The notes beneath the pieces are model-generated. The model was not told where the DNA came from, searched no databases, and saw nothing but the letters and a program-made list of their open reading frames with translations. Positions 1-6,222 of a stretch of DNA of 8,341 nucleotides are shown piece by piece. How positions within the stretch are numbered: position 1 is the first letter of the stretch; each line of letters starts with the position of its first letter. The position numbers and the translations under genes were made by a program. The stretch is from Bordetella parapertussis (GTDB lineage Bacteria > Cyanobacteriota > Cyanobacteriia > PCC-6307 > Cyanobiaceae): positions 1 to 8,341 of the forward strand of contig CALPMR020000125.1 in NCBI GenBank assembly GCA_943324725.2. Direction: 5' to 3'.

Positions 1-336
1 CAGGCGGCGGCGATCGCCGCCGCTGGCGGCGGGGGAGTGGACGAGCTGACGCTGCAGGGTCAGGGCCTGGCCCCATTGCTGAGCCTGCCAGAGCTGCTCG
101 GCACGCTGGCGCTGGCAGCGGCCCCGCTCCAGGGGAGATCCGCCAGGCAGCCAGCTGAGGGCCGCCAGCTGCTCCCCGTAGCGCAGGCAGTCATCCAGCT
201 GGCCTGTCGCTGCCGCCCGTTCGATCCGGCTCGGCAACTGCCGTTCCCACCAGTAGACGAGGCCGAGGCTGATCGCCACCGAACCCAGGGTGATGGCCAG
301 CCAGAAACGGGGAAGCCTGTGCTGGCGGAGGGCCAA
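1..336 (-). CDS. Membrane-anchored helical protein, C-terminus cut by window edge
   Basis: No family was recognised. An open minus-strand frame runs from an in-frame stop at 490-492 to the left edge, with codons strongly biased to G/C at the third position, as in the real genes here. No ATG or GTG lies in the open stretch. The first plausible start is TTG at 336-334, giving at least 112 residues without a convincing Shine-Dalgarno. The product has a basic N-terminus (ALRQHRLPR), one hydrophobic segment at about residues 12-30 (WLAITLGSVAISLGLVYWW), then a charged, helix-prone region rich in Gln, Arg, Leu and Trp at about 34-97. This suggests a single-pass membrane protein with a cytoplasmic, possibly TPR-like, helical domain. 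It follows the Hsp70-like gene on the same strand after 71 bases, so the two may be co-transcribed. The existence of the gene is fairly secure; the start is uncertain and the function unknown. Confidence 0.62.
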   Translation of the reverse strand, partial: MALRQHRLPRFWLAITLGSVAISLGLVYWWERQLPSRIERAAATGQLDDCLRYGEQLAALSWLPGGSPLERGRCQRQRAEQLWQAQQWGQALTLQRQLVHSPAASGGDRRRL

Positions 337-407
337 GGTGGGGAGACGGAAAGCGCTGCACCCCGTTGTATGCAGTCCAAGTCTCGCTTGCCCCTGCCGG
401 CGGACGC

Positions 408-2003
408 TCAGCGCACCGGTCCCAGGGGGGTGGGTCCATGGCGCTGGCCGTTCAGCAGATCTACGCCCTCCAGGATCAGGATTCCCTCGTCATTGATCGA
501 GAAGCGCAGCCGCAGTCGATCCACACCGCTCTGGCCGGCAGTGGCCAGGGACAGTGCTGGAGGGGGCAGGGGCCAGGGCTCCACCTGGGCGGCGCCGGCC
601 GGTCGGCGCCGCAGCAGCGGCAGGCCCGCCTCGAAGATCACCTCGCCCCGCTCCTCCGGCAGGGGTTCCCCCAACAGCAGTTCCAGCTCTTGTTGATCGT
701 CGCGGCTGCAGGCCAGCACCAGCTCCAGGGGGGATTCGGTGGGCCAGCTCTGGCCAGCCACGAACAGGGGATGCCAGTGATGGCTGCCCAGGCGCTGATC
801 CCAGCAGCGTATTGAGACCCCCCGGGTCAGCACGTCCCTGAGGCGGACGCCGGGGGTGAGGGCCAGGGCGCCCAGGGCGACGGCCTCCACCGGTCGCTCT
901 CCCCGCAGCGGCACGCCGGCGCAGCGCTCCTGCAGCCAGCGGCGGATCAGGGGCATGCGGCTGCTCCCTCCCACCGGCAGCACGGCGTCAATGGCCGCCA
1001 GGCTCAGTCCCTCGCGCCGGGCACCGGCCAGGACGCTCTCCAGCAGGGCATCCAATTGCTCCACCAGGCCATGGCTGCACAGCAGCTCCTCTAGCTGGAG
1101 CCGGTTCAGCCGCAGTTCCCGGCTGCTCTGATCGCCGGTCGACCAGAGCTGGAGGGCTTGATCGCGATCGCCTTCCGTGGAGCTCAAGTCCCATTTCAAC
1201 CGTTCGGCCGCCTGCAGCAGCGAGCCAGAGGGGGGATGGTCCGGCACCAGGTGAGCGGCGATCCAGCGGTCGATGTCGCGGCCGCCGAGGGGCAGGCCGG
1301 CCTTGGCGATCACCCGGGCCGTTCGCAGGGCCTGGCCGCTGCGTTTCAGTTCCCGGCCGGCGAAACGCAGCAGCTGGGCGATCGGGGCGGCGCGGCCTTC
1401 ACCTCCTTCCAGGGCCACCAGAGCCAGATCGATGGTGCCGCCGCCCAGGTCGACCACCAGCACCCGGCTGCCGGCTGGGAGTCCGGCGCCGATGGCGGCA
1501 GCGGTGGGTTCATCGACCAGGGCCACCTCGGCCACCGGCAGCTCCCGGCTCACCTGCTGCAGCCAGGCCCGGTAGCCGCGGTAGGTCTCGATCGGGGCGG
1601 TGAGCACCAGGCGTTCGGGCTGCAGGTCTGGGGGCAGAGCTTGCCAGAGGCGCTGCAGCAGCAGGGATCCAGCTGCCTCCGGTGCCAGCCAGCCAGGGGG
1701 TTGGCCTGGCGCTGCCGTGGCCCTGTCTCCGGTCGCTTCTCCAGCCGCTTCGGCTCCGATCAGGCGCTTGAAGTCGCGGCAGAGGGCCGGCCCCTGTGCT
1801 TCGGCCAGGCCGGCCTCGACCACCTGGCGGCCGATCAGCGGCCGTTGATCCCCTGGAGTGCTGAGCCACAGCAGGCTGGGCACCACGCAGGCTTCAGTGA
1901 CGCTGTAGGGGGGCAGATCCAGCAATCGGGCCGGCTCGCCATGGTCTTGCCAGGCCACCACGGTGGTGCTGCTGCCCAGGTCGATGGCGAGGGTGCCGGG
2001 CAT
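408..2003 (-). CDS. Hsp70/DnaK-like chaperone ATPase with reduced C-terminal domain
   Basis: This is a 531-residue Hsp70-family protein, presumably cytoplasmic. The actin-like ATPase domain shows phosphate-1 LAIDLGSSTTVVA (5-17), DFKRLIG (77-83) with Lys79 matching the catalytic Lys of DnaK, the connect motif VDEPTAAAIG (163-172), phosphate-2 VLVVDLGGGTIDLA (181-194) and the adenosine motif VLPVGGSSRMPLI (341-353). Residues from about 385 look like a degenerate substrate-binding beta domain: RLRFSINDEGILILEGVD (498-515) matches the 'FDIDANGILHVSAKD' end of that domain in DnaK. The protein then stops, so the alpha-helical lid is missing, and 531 residues compares with about 640 in DnaK. An Ala/Gly/Pro-rich insert lies at about 85-108. 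The start is ATG, with AAAGGA some 18 bases upstream. This is one of the divergent Hsp70 paralogues common in cyanobacteria, not the main DnaK; clients are unknown. It is transcribed away from rpoZ and towards the membrane-protein gene. Confidence 0.9.
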   Translation of the reverse strand: MPGTLAIDLGSSTTVVAWQDHGEPARLLDLPPYSVTEACVVPSLLWLSTPGDQRPLIGRQVVEAGLAEAQGPALCRDFKRLIGAEAAGEATGDRATAAPGQPPGWLAPEAAGSLLLQRLWQALPPDLQPERLVLTAPIETYRGYRAWLQQVSRELPVAEVALVDEPTAAAIGAGLPAGSRVLVVDLGGGTIDLALVALEGGEGRAAPIAQLLRFAGRELKRSGQALRTARVIAKAGLPLGGRDIDRWIAAHLVPDHPPSGSLLQAAERLKWDLSSTEGDRDQALQLWSTGDQSSRELRLNRLQLEELLCSHGLVEQLDALLESVLAGARREGLSLAAIDAVLPVGGSSRMPLIRRWLQERCAGVPLRGERPVEAVALGALALTPGVRLRDVLTRGVSIRCWDQRLGSHHWHPLFVAGQSWPTESPLELVLACSRDDQQELELLLGEPLPEERGEVIFEAGLPLLRRRPAGAAQVEPWPLPPPALSLATAGQSGVDRLRLRFSINDEGILILEGVDLLNGQRHGPTPLGPVR

Positions 2004-2084
2004 GGAGCTCTGGCGGTCTGGTCCTTTCTAGGGAGCTGCTGACCTAGGGTGCTGGATCGAGGACCATAGGAATCTCAGAGCAGC
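2004..2084. promoter_or_regulatory. Divergent spacer between the Hsp70-like gene and rpoZ
   Basis: These 81 bases must hold the start signals for both divergent genes. TANNNT matches that could be -10 elements are TAGGGT at 2045-2050 on plus (for rpoZ) and TATGGT reading minus from about 2068 (for the Hsp70-like gene). Neither has a clear -35 box. The call rests mainly on gene orientation; the exact boxes are guesses. Confidence 0.35.
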
Positions 2085-2315
2085 ATGCAGAGCAGCGCCG
2101 ATCTCAATCCCAAGGAACTCGCCCAGCGCGCCGAGAGCCTGATCCGCCATTCCAGCAATCGCTATCTCACCACCGTGCGGATTGCGTACCGAGCCAAACA
2201 ACGGCGATTTGATGATTTTGATGGTCTGCTGGAAGATTCGATGATCAAGCCGGTGCAGCGGGCCATCATCGAGCTCAGCGACGAGCAGGATCAGCCCGAT
2301 CTCCTGCCTGGCTGA
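2085..2315 (+). CDS. rpoZ: DNA-directed RNA polymerase omega subunit
   Basis: This is a 76-residue cyanobacterial-type omega subunit, the small RNA polymerase subunit that binds beta' and helps assemble and stabilise the core enzyme. The recognisable parts are the N-terminal helix [10 protein letters not shown] (11-20), the conserved block [17 protein letters not shown] (25-41) and [13 protein letters not shown] (55-67). The latter two are the hallmark segments of the cyanobacterial family, and the length is typical for it. The start is ATG, preceded by AGGAAT about 14 bases upstream. The gene opens a short plus-strand unit: the next gene begins 13 bases after the stop, so the two are probably co-transcribed. 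It diverges from the Hsp70-like gene. Identification is by motif recognition only. Confidence 0.92.
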   Translation: MQSSADLNPKELAQRAESLIRHSSNRYLTTVRIAYRAKQRRFDDFDGLLEDSMIKPVQRAIIELSDEQDQPDLLPG

Positions 2316-2328
2316 TCGGTTCAGCGTC

Positions 2329-2775
2329 GTGGAGGTGTGTCAGGGACAGGGGTGGCGGCTGGGGATCGACCCGGCCCGTCATCCCTTTTTTGCGTTGATC
2401 GGAGGCCATGGCTGGGCTGCAGAACTGACCAGCGAGGAGCTGATCACCCTCTGGCGTGCGATCGGCCGTCTGCGCCGCCAGCACGCGGAGCTGGTGGACC
2501 AGTTGATGGCTGAAGAGAGCATCGAGTTGGAGCTGGAACTCCCCCTGTCGGTCTCAGAGCCGTCGGGCAGTCTCTGGGCGGCACTTGAGGGGGATCGCTG
2601 TGACTGGTCCCTGCGTTTCGTCCTGAGTCCCGGCGCTGGTGTGCGGGCCATCGAGGGTGCCTGGAGCGTTGCCGCCAGCGGGCCCTTTGCCGCTGCCCTG
2701 GAGGGATTGGAGGGACGCCTGGGGTTGCTGGACTGGGTTTCTTCATGCAATCCGGCACTGGATCCCGAGGGCTGA
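2329..2775 (+). CDS. DUF1818 family protein
   Basis: A 148-residue protein that I recognise as the cyanobacterial DUF1818 family, whose function is unknown. Typical features are the opening GQGWRLGIDP (6-15), the segment LIGGHGWAAELTSEEL (23-38), a charged helix at about 40-65 (RAIGRLRRQHAELVDQLMAEE) and the beta-rich stretch CDWSLRFVLS (91-100) followed by GVRAIEGAW (104-112). It has no signal peptide or membrane segment, so it is probably a soluble cytoplasmic protein. The start is GTG without a clear Shine-Dalgarno; another GTG two codons later is possible. It follows rpoZ by 13 bases on the same strand, which suggests shared transcription but does not by itself show a role in transcription. 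The last 15 or so residues are poorly conserved in my memory of the family. Confidence 0.82.
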   Translation: MEVCQGQGWRLGIDPARHPFFALIGGHGWAAELTSEELITLWRAIGRLRRQHAELVDQLMAEESIELELELPLSVSEPSGSLWAALEGDRCDWSLRFVLSPGAGVRAIEGAWSVAASGPFAAALEGLEGRLGLLDWVSSCNPALDPEG

Positions 2776-2934
2776 TCGTTGCTGTTCTGCCAGTCCTGCG
2801 CATCGTGTTCCCCGGTTCTCCCCCTGCGTTGCCGCACCAGCAAGGGATGGGGGAGCGGCTGTGTGGAGCACGGGGGGCAACGGCTGTGGGCCTGACACGC
2901 AACGCCTGTCGGTGGTTGTCAGCGGGACTTGGTT
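2776..2934. other. Convergent intergenic region with hairpins
   Basis: This spacer lies between the 3' ends of the DUF1818 gene (plus) and the kinase gene (minus). An imperfect hairpin has outer arms CTCCCCC (2818-2824) and GGGGGAG (2849-2855) and inner arms TTGC (2829-2832) and GCAA (2840-2843). A second inverted repeat, CTGACA (2892-2897) with TGTCAG (2917-2922), lies 12 bases beyond the kinase stop. Neither is followed by a T-run, so these are possible end-of-transcript structures rather than clear intrinsic terminators. I see no gene here. Confidence 0.4.
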
Positions 2935-3801
2935 TCAGCTCAGATCCTTCAGGGCACGCCAGGCGACCAGGGCCGAGGCGTAGCGATCCTCGGGTCTGAC
3001 CTGCAGCAGCCTGGCGATGAAGGGCCCCAGTGGGGACGTCAACTGGGCCGCCTGCTGGCTGGGTAGCCCCTGAAGCACCTGGCGTTCCACCACGCTCAGG
3101 GGCAGGGCGTTGGTCAGGGGCACCGAGCCGCTCAGGGCCAGCAGCAGGGTGAGGCCAAGGCCATAGAGATCGCAGCGGGGTGTGGGACGGCGCGATCCCG
3201 GCAGCAGCAGCTCCGGCGGCAGATGGGCCCAGTGGTCCGGCGGCCGGCTGAGCAGCACGCCTTCGCAGAGCAACACGCTGATGCCGAAGTCGGAGATCTT
3301 GAAACGCGGCGGCTGCACCCCGGCTCCAGGGGACTGCACCAGCACATTCAGCGGTGAGACATCCAGATGCACGATGCCGCGGCTGTGAATGGCGTGCAGT
3401 CCTTCCAGCAATTGCCGGGCCAGTTCCCGCACGGCCGGCTCTGCGAGGGGGCCATGGCGGCTGATCCATTCCTCCAGATTGGCGTCGGCGGGCTCAAGGG
3501 CGAGATAGAGCAGATCGCCGCAGCGGAACGCATCGTGCAGCCGCAGCACCTGGGGATGGTTCACCAGGCTCAGCATCTGCTGTTCCCTTCGCCATTGCAC
3601 CTCGGGACTCTCCCCCTGCATCGGCTGCGGTCGGTAGATCTTGAGCACCAGGGGCCGGCCGAATTCGTTGGTGGCCGCATGGATCAGGGCTGATTCCGCC
3701 TGGTGGATCAGCCGGCCCACCCGATAGCTGGGCCGCTCTCCGCCTCCGAGCAGGCTGCCCGCTTCGGGCCAGATCACCGGGCCGGGCCCATCGGCGTCCA
3801 T
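2935..3801 (-). CDS. Small Ser/Thr protein kinase with degenerate glycine loop and HLD catalytic motif
   Basis: A 288-residue Hanks-type kinase consisting of little more than the kinase fold, with no membrane segment or added sensor domain, so it is probably cytoplasmic. Visible elements are VLKIY (52-56) with ATP-binding Lys54, Glu73 in helix C (RREQQML), hinge Glu103, the catalytic loop HLDVSPLN (145-152) with Asp147 and Asn152, DFG (171-173) with metal-binding Asp171, PPEL (195-198), DLYGLG (211-216) and RPEDRYAS (269-276) with Arg273. Two things are odd. The usual GxGxxG loop reads VGRLIHQAESALIHA (28-42), with no glycine cluster. HRDxKPxN is changed to HLDVSPLN, losing both the Arg and the catalytic-loop Lys. 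The other core catalytic residues remain, so activity is possible. The ATG at 3801 was chosen because it lies 11 bases after the EVE stop; longer versions would overlap that gene. It is probably the last gene of a murD-EVE-kinase transcript. Confidence 0.88.
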   Translation of the reverse strand: MDADGPGPVIWPEAGSLLGGGERPSYRVGRLIHQAESALIHAATNEFGRPLVLKIYRPQPMQGESPEVQWRREQQMLSLVNHPQVLRLHDAFRCGDLLYLALEPADANLEEWISRHGPLAEPAVRELARQLLEGLHAIHSRGIVHLDVSPLNVLVQSPGAGVQPPRFKISDFGISVLLCEGVLLSRPPDHWAHLPPELLLPGSRRPTPRCDLYGLGLTLLLALSGSVPLTNALPLSVVERQVLQGLPSQQAAQLTSPLGPFIARLLQVRPEDRYASALVAWRALKDLS

Positions 3802-3812
3802 GGCGTTGATCT

Positions 3813-4274
3813 TCAGGCTGGCTCCCCCAGCAGCTCCAGGATGCGCCCGGCACTCGCCTCGCTCACCGGCAGGATCGACAGGCGATTGCCGCGGCGCACC
3901 ACCGAGAGCTCTTCGACGCTGAACTGCTCGCGCAGGCTTTCGAGGCTGAGCATGGTGGCGAAGCTGCGGCCGTAGCGAAGCCTGGCGCAATCCCAGCGCG
4001 GCGCTTCGGCCTTGGAGGCCGGGTCGTAATACTTGCTGATCGGATCGAACTGGCTGGGGTCGATGATGCCGGTTTCGATCACCTCCATCAGCCCGACGAT
4101 TCCTGGCGGCTTGGCATTGGAGTGATAGAAGAACACCTGGTCACCGGCGGCCATGGTGCGCATGAAATTGCGTGCCTGGTAGTTGCGGATGCCATCCCAC
4201 AGGGTGGTGCCCTCAGCCTCCAGGTGCTGGATGCCGTAGACCTCCGGTTCGCTCTTCATCAACCACCAGGCCAT
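3813..4274 (-). CDS. EVE domain protein
   Basis: A 153-residue single-domain EVE protein (PUA-like fold, thymocyte nuclear protein 1 family). EVE domains are known or proposed to bind modified bases in DNA or RNA. The sequence covers the family end to end: WWLMKSEPEVYGI (3-15), TTLWDGIRNYQARNFMR (23-39), GDQVFFYHSNAKPPGIVG (44-61), FDPISKYYDP (76-85), PRWDCARL (92-99) and LSVVRRGNRLSILPVSE (123-139). Length is normal for stand-alone bacterial members. The start at ATG 4274 is well supported, because the family begins here and AGGGGAG lies about 8 bases upstream; the open frame continues further but overlaps murD. It sits 46 bases after murD and 11 bases before the kinase, all on one strand. 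No restriction or DNA-modification genes are nearby, so it is probably the ordinary housekeeping version with an unproven role. Confidence 0.9.
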   Translation of the reverse strand: MAWWLMKSEPEVYGIQHLEAEGTTLWDGIRNYQARNFMRTMAAGDQVFFYHSNAKPPGIVGLMEVIETGIIDPSQFDPISKYYDPASKAEAPRWDCARLRYGRSFATMLSLESLREQFSVEELSVVRRGNRLSILPVSEASAGRILELLGEPA

Positions 4275-4320
4275 GGCCTGCGCTCCCCTGATCAGCCTGA
4301 GGCGAGTGTAGGGATGGCCT

Positions 4321-5769
4321 TCAGCCCGGTGCTGCGTGCAGCGCTGCCACCAACTGGCGGAAATGGTCGCCGCGGGCCTCGAAATCGCGATATTGATCGA
4401 AGCTGGCGCAAGCCGGTGAGAGCAGCACACTGCCGCAGCCGTGGGCCGGGGCCAGCGCGGCGGCGATCGGCACCGCCTGCTCCAGCCCTTCGACCTCGAC
4501 GACACTGCCGCCATAACCGCTGGCTGCGAGCAGGGCGGCCAATTCCCGGCGGGCGGCGCCGTAGAGCACCACCACCGCCGCCTGACGCTGCAGCTGGGCC
4601 AGCCAGCCCTGGGCGTCACCCTGTTTGGCTTCACCGCCAGCCAGCACCACCAGGGGGCCGTCCAGGGCCTTGAGGGCCACCTCGGCGGCGTCGTAGTTGG
4701 TGGCCTTGCTGTCGTTGAACCAGTTGATCCCGGCCCGTTCAGGCAGCCGCTCAAGCCGGTGGGGCACTCCGGGGAAGCGGCGGCAGGCGGCCTCGATCAC
4801 GGTCGGTTCGAGGCCCACCTCCAGAGCGACGGCGACGGCCAGCAGCAGGTTCTGGCGATTGTGCTCACCCGGCATCGCCAGGCAATCCGCCGGGAATAGT
4901 GGACCCTCGGAACGCATCACCAGACCGTTTTCGATCCAGAGCAGCGGCTTGATCGCTGGCGGCAGGTCGTCGCGATGGCCGGCGGTGATCCACTGGGCCG
5001 AATCCCAGCTGGCGGCGTGGCTCCGCAGGTCGGGATCGTCGGCGTTGAGCAGGCGCAGGGCGGAGCTCTCCAGCAGCTGGCGCTTGATTGCCCGGTAGTT
5101 GTCGAGGCTGCCGTGGCGCTCGAGATGGTCCGGGGTGAGGGTGGTCCAGAGGCCGATGGCGGGAGCCAGTTCCGGGGTGGCTTCGATCTGATAGCTGCTC
5201 AGCTCCACCACCAGCCAGTCGGGACGCTGGCCGCTCCGCAGGCGCTCCAGGGCCAGTTCCGCCGCCGAGAAGCCGACATTGCCGCACAGGGGTGCATCCA
5301 GGCCGGCCTGGCTGAGCAGGTGCTGCACCAGATAGGTGACGGTGGTCTTGCCGTTGGTGCCGGTGATGCCGATCCAGGGCACATCGCGGCTGGCCTGCCA
5401 GGCGATCAGCATTTCCCCCTGCACGGGGATGCCCAAGGCGCGAAGCTGCTCCAGCACCGGGTGATCCCAGCGAATGCCGGGACTCACCACCACGGACGCT
5501 GGGGGCTGCGGCAGGGTCTCAAAGCTGGCGAGGGCCAGGGGCGTGGCCAGCTGGACGGCTATGCCCTCGGAGCGAAGCTCCGCGGCCCGCGCCTGGAGCT
5601 CGGCGTTGTCGCGGCTTTCGAGCAGCAGCACCGGCCGCTTCTGGTGGTGCAGCAGCCGGGCGGCGCCGATGCCGGAACGGCCCAGACCGAGGATCACGGT
5701 TGGCTGGCTGGACTCGCCTGGCGGCGTTGCCTTGCTCGGCTGGCTGGACACGGGGGGCGGCGTTGACAC
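4321..5769 (-). CDS. murD: UDP-N-acetylmuramoylalanine--D-glutamate ligase
   Basis: MurD adds D-glutamate to UDP-MurNAc-L-Ala using ATP in the cytoplasm, the second amino-acid step of peptidoglycan precursor synthesis. The 482-residue product has an N-terminal Rossmann-like domain (VILGLGRSGIGAARLL, 25-40), the ATP loop GITGTNGKTTVTYL (134-147), SSYQIE (191-196), LTPDHLERHGSLDNYRAIK (211-229) whose final Lys is the likely carbamylated residue, PGEHNRQN (300-307), HRLE (337-340), NDSKATN (352-358) and the C-terminal SPACASFDQYRDFE (451-464). The frame opens at GTG 5769, giving a Ser/Pro-rich leader of about 24 residues with a near-duplicated 12-residue unit. A second candidate start, GTG 5697, would begin directly at VILGLG, where MurD proteins usually start. 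Neither has a clear Shine-Dalgarno. A stop at 5839-5841 blocks longer versions. It heads the likely murD-EVE-kinase transcript. Confidence 0.95.
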   Translation of the reverse strand: MSTPPPVSSQPSKATPPGESSQPTVILGLGRSGIGAARLLHHQKRPVLLLESRDNAELQARAAELRSEGIAVQLATPLALASFETLPQPPASVVVSPGIRWDHPVLEQLRALGIPVQGEMLIAWQASRDVPWIGITGTNGKTTVTYLVQHLLSQAGLDAPLCGNVGFSAAELALERLRSGQRPDWLVVELSSYQIEATPELAPAIGLWTTLTPDHLERHGSLDNYRAIKRQLLESSALRLLNADDPDLRSHAASWDSAQWITAGHRDDLPPAIKPLLWIENGLVMRSEGPLFPADCLAMPGEHNRQNLLLAVAVALEVGLEPTVIEAACRRFPGVPHRLERLPERAGINWFNDSKATNYDAAEVALKALDGPLVVLAGGEAKQGDAQGWLAQLQRQAAVVVLYGAARRELAALLAASGYGGSVVEVEGLEQAVPIAAALAPAHGCGSVLLSPACASFDQYRDFEARGDHFRQLVAALHAAPG

Positions 5770-5785
5770 GGATGGCTGGTTGGGA
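5702..5785. repeat. Imperfect 36-bp tandem repeat at the murD 5' end
   Basis: GGCTGGCTGGAC occurs at 5702-5713 and 5738-5749, with a diverged copy GGCTGGTTGGGA at 5774-5785, exactly 36 bases apart each time. GCGGCGTTG also repeats with the same period (5721 and 5757). In the murD frame this gives two related 12-residue units (STPPPVSSQPSK and ATPPGESSQPTV), with a third trace upstream of the GTG. A further GGCTGGCTGGAT lies out of phase at 5859-5870. Confidence 0.8.
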
Positions 5786-6150
5786 ATGGTCGCTGGCCTG
5801 GAGTCGGTGAACCGTGGTGCCCCGGTTGAGGGTCGGCTTCAGTGGACGGATGGACGCTGGCTGGCTGGATCGGCTTGGTTCAACGGCTGGTCCAGCCCGA
5901 TCAACTGGGCCGGTGCTTTGCATCGGCGCAGCCACGGTCGCTGCTGTCTGGCTGCCGCCCAGATGGAGCAGGGGGCCTGGATCGCGAGGGGAGCTGAGCT
6001 TCAGGCCCGCTTCCAGCCGGCGGATCCGGGGCGGGGCGCGGCTCGGGAGCGCCGGCATATTGGCGCCAGTCGGCAACGGAAGCGACTGGCGCCAGGCTCG
6101 GCGTCACGGCCAGCTGGGGGCGTCGGATCACGCATGGGACCGGACAAAAG
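5786..6150. other. No confident gene between murD and tRNA-Val
   Basis: This stretch is open in several frames because it is GC-rich, but I recognise no family. A minus-strand frame from TTG 6076 keeps good third-position bias for its first 50 or so codons (for example RRLEAGLKL and PLLHLGG) but then runs into murD out of frame. A plus-strand frame contains Trp-rich segments such as DGRWLAGSAWFNGW and then crosses the tRNA antisense. Either could be an old coding remnant. The clearest structure is a perfect inverted repeat at 6061-6094, listed separately. Confidence 0.45.
6061..6094. repeat. Perfect 12-bp inverted repeat
   Basis: TGGCGCCAGTCG (6061-6072) and CGACTGGCGCCA (6083-6094) are exact reverse complements around a 10-base loop, and each arm contains the palindrome TGGCGCCA. 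It lies 57-90 bases downstream of tRNA-Val on the minus strand. There is no T-run on either side, so it is not a standard intrinsic terminator. It could mark a transcript end, an RNA-processing site or a protein-binding site. Confidence 0.7.
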
Positions 6151-6222
6151 TGGGCGATACTGGAATCGAACCAGTGACTCCTACCGTGTCAAGGTAGTGC
6201 TCTACCTCTGAGCTAATCGCCC
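6151..6222 (-). tRNA. tRNA-Val (anticodon GAC)
   Basis: The minus strand folds into a full 72-base cloverleaf: acceptor GGGCGAT pairs with ATCGCCC, D arm GCTC/GAGC, anticodon stem CTACC/GGTAG around loop TTGACAC, a 5-base variable region, and T arm ACTGG/CCAGT with loop TTCGATT. The anticodon GAC at 6188-6190 reads valine codons GUC and GUU. The discriminator base is A, and the 3' CCA is not encoded, so it must be added after transcription. A short TTTT follows at 6146-6149. Confidence 0.97.

Noticed and set aside
60..439. Two other minus-strand frames (60-380 and 191-439) with proper start codons at the left edge.
   Set aside because: Both are Ser/Pro/Arg/Trp-rich, with poor coding bias and no hydrophobic segment; the third frame has a clean membrane helix and strong third-position bias.
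10..1171. Two copies of the cyanobacterial HIP1 octamer GCGATCGC (10-17 and 1164-1171).
   Set aside because: Two in 8.3 kb is only slightly more than chance in GC-rich DNA, so no enrichment can be claimed from this window.
1158..2042. Long plus-strand open frame of 294 codons antisense to the Hsp70-like gene.
   Set aside because: It mirrors a gene with all Hsp70 motifs; its translation is low-complexity Gln/Gly/Ala sequence with no family. GC-rich DNA commonly leaves antisense frames open.
2444..3469. Minus-strand open frame of 341 codons spanning the DUF1818 3' part and the kinase.
   Set aside because: It overlaps two recognised genes, one of them in another frame of the same strand, and its translation is Arg/Pro/Ala-rich without domain features.
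3802..3990. N-terminal extension of the kinase by 63 residues.
   Set aside because: It would overlap the end of the EVE gene, and the added residues are Arg/Ala-rich shadow sequence; the kinase fold starts after the ATG at 3801.
4275..4754. N-terminal extension of the EVE protein by 160 residues.
   Set aside because: It lies antiphase inside murD, whereas ATG 4274 has a good Shine-Dalgarno and matches the family N-terminus.
5814..6197. Plus-strand frame ending in GDTGIEPVTPTVSR.
   Set aside because: The ending is the familiar spurious translation of the antisense strand of a tRNA gene, here tRNA-Val.
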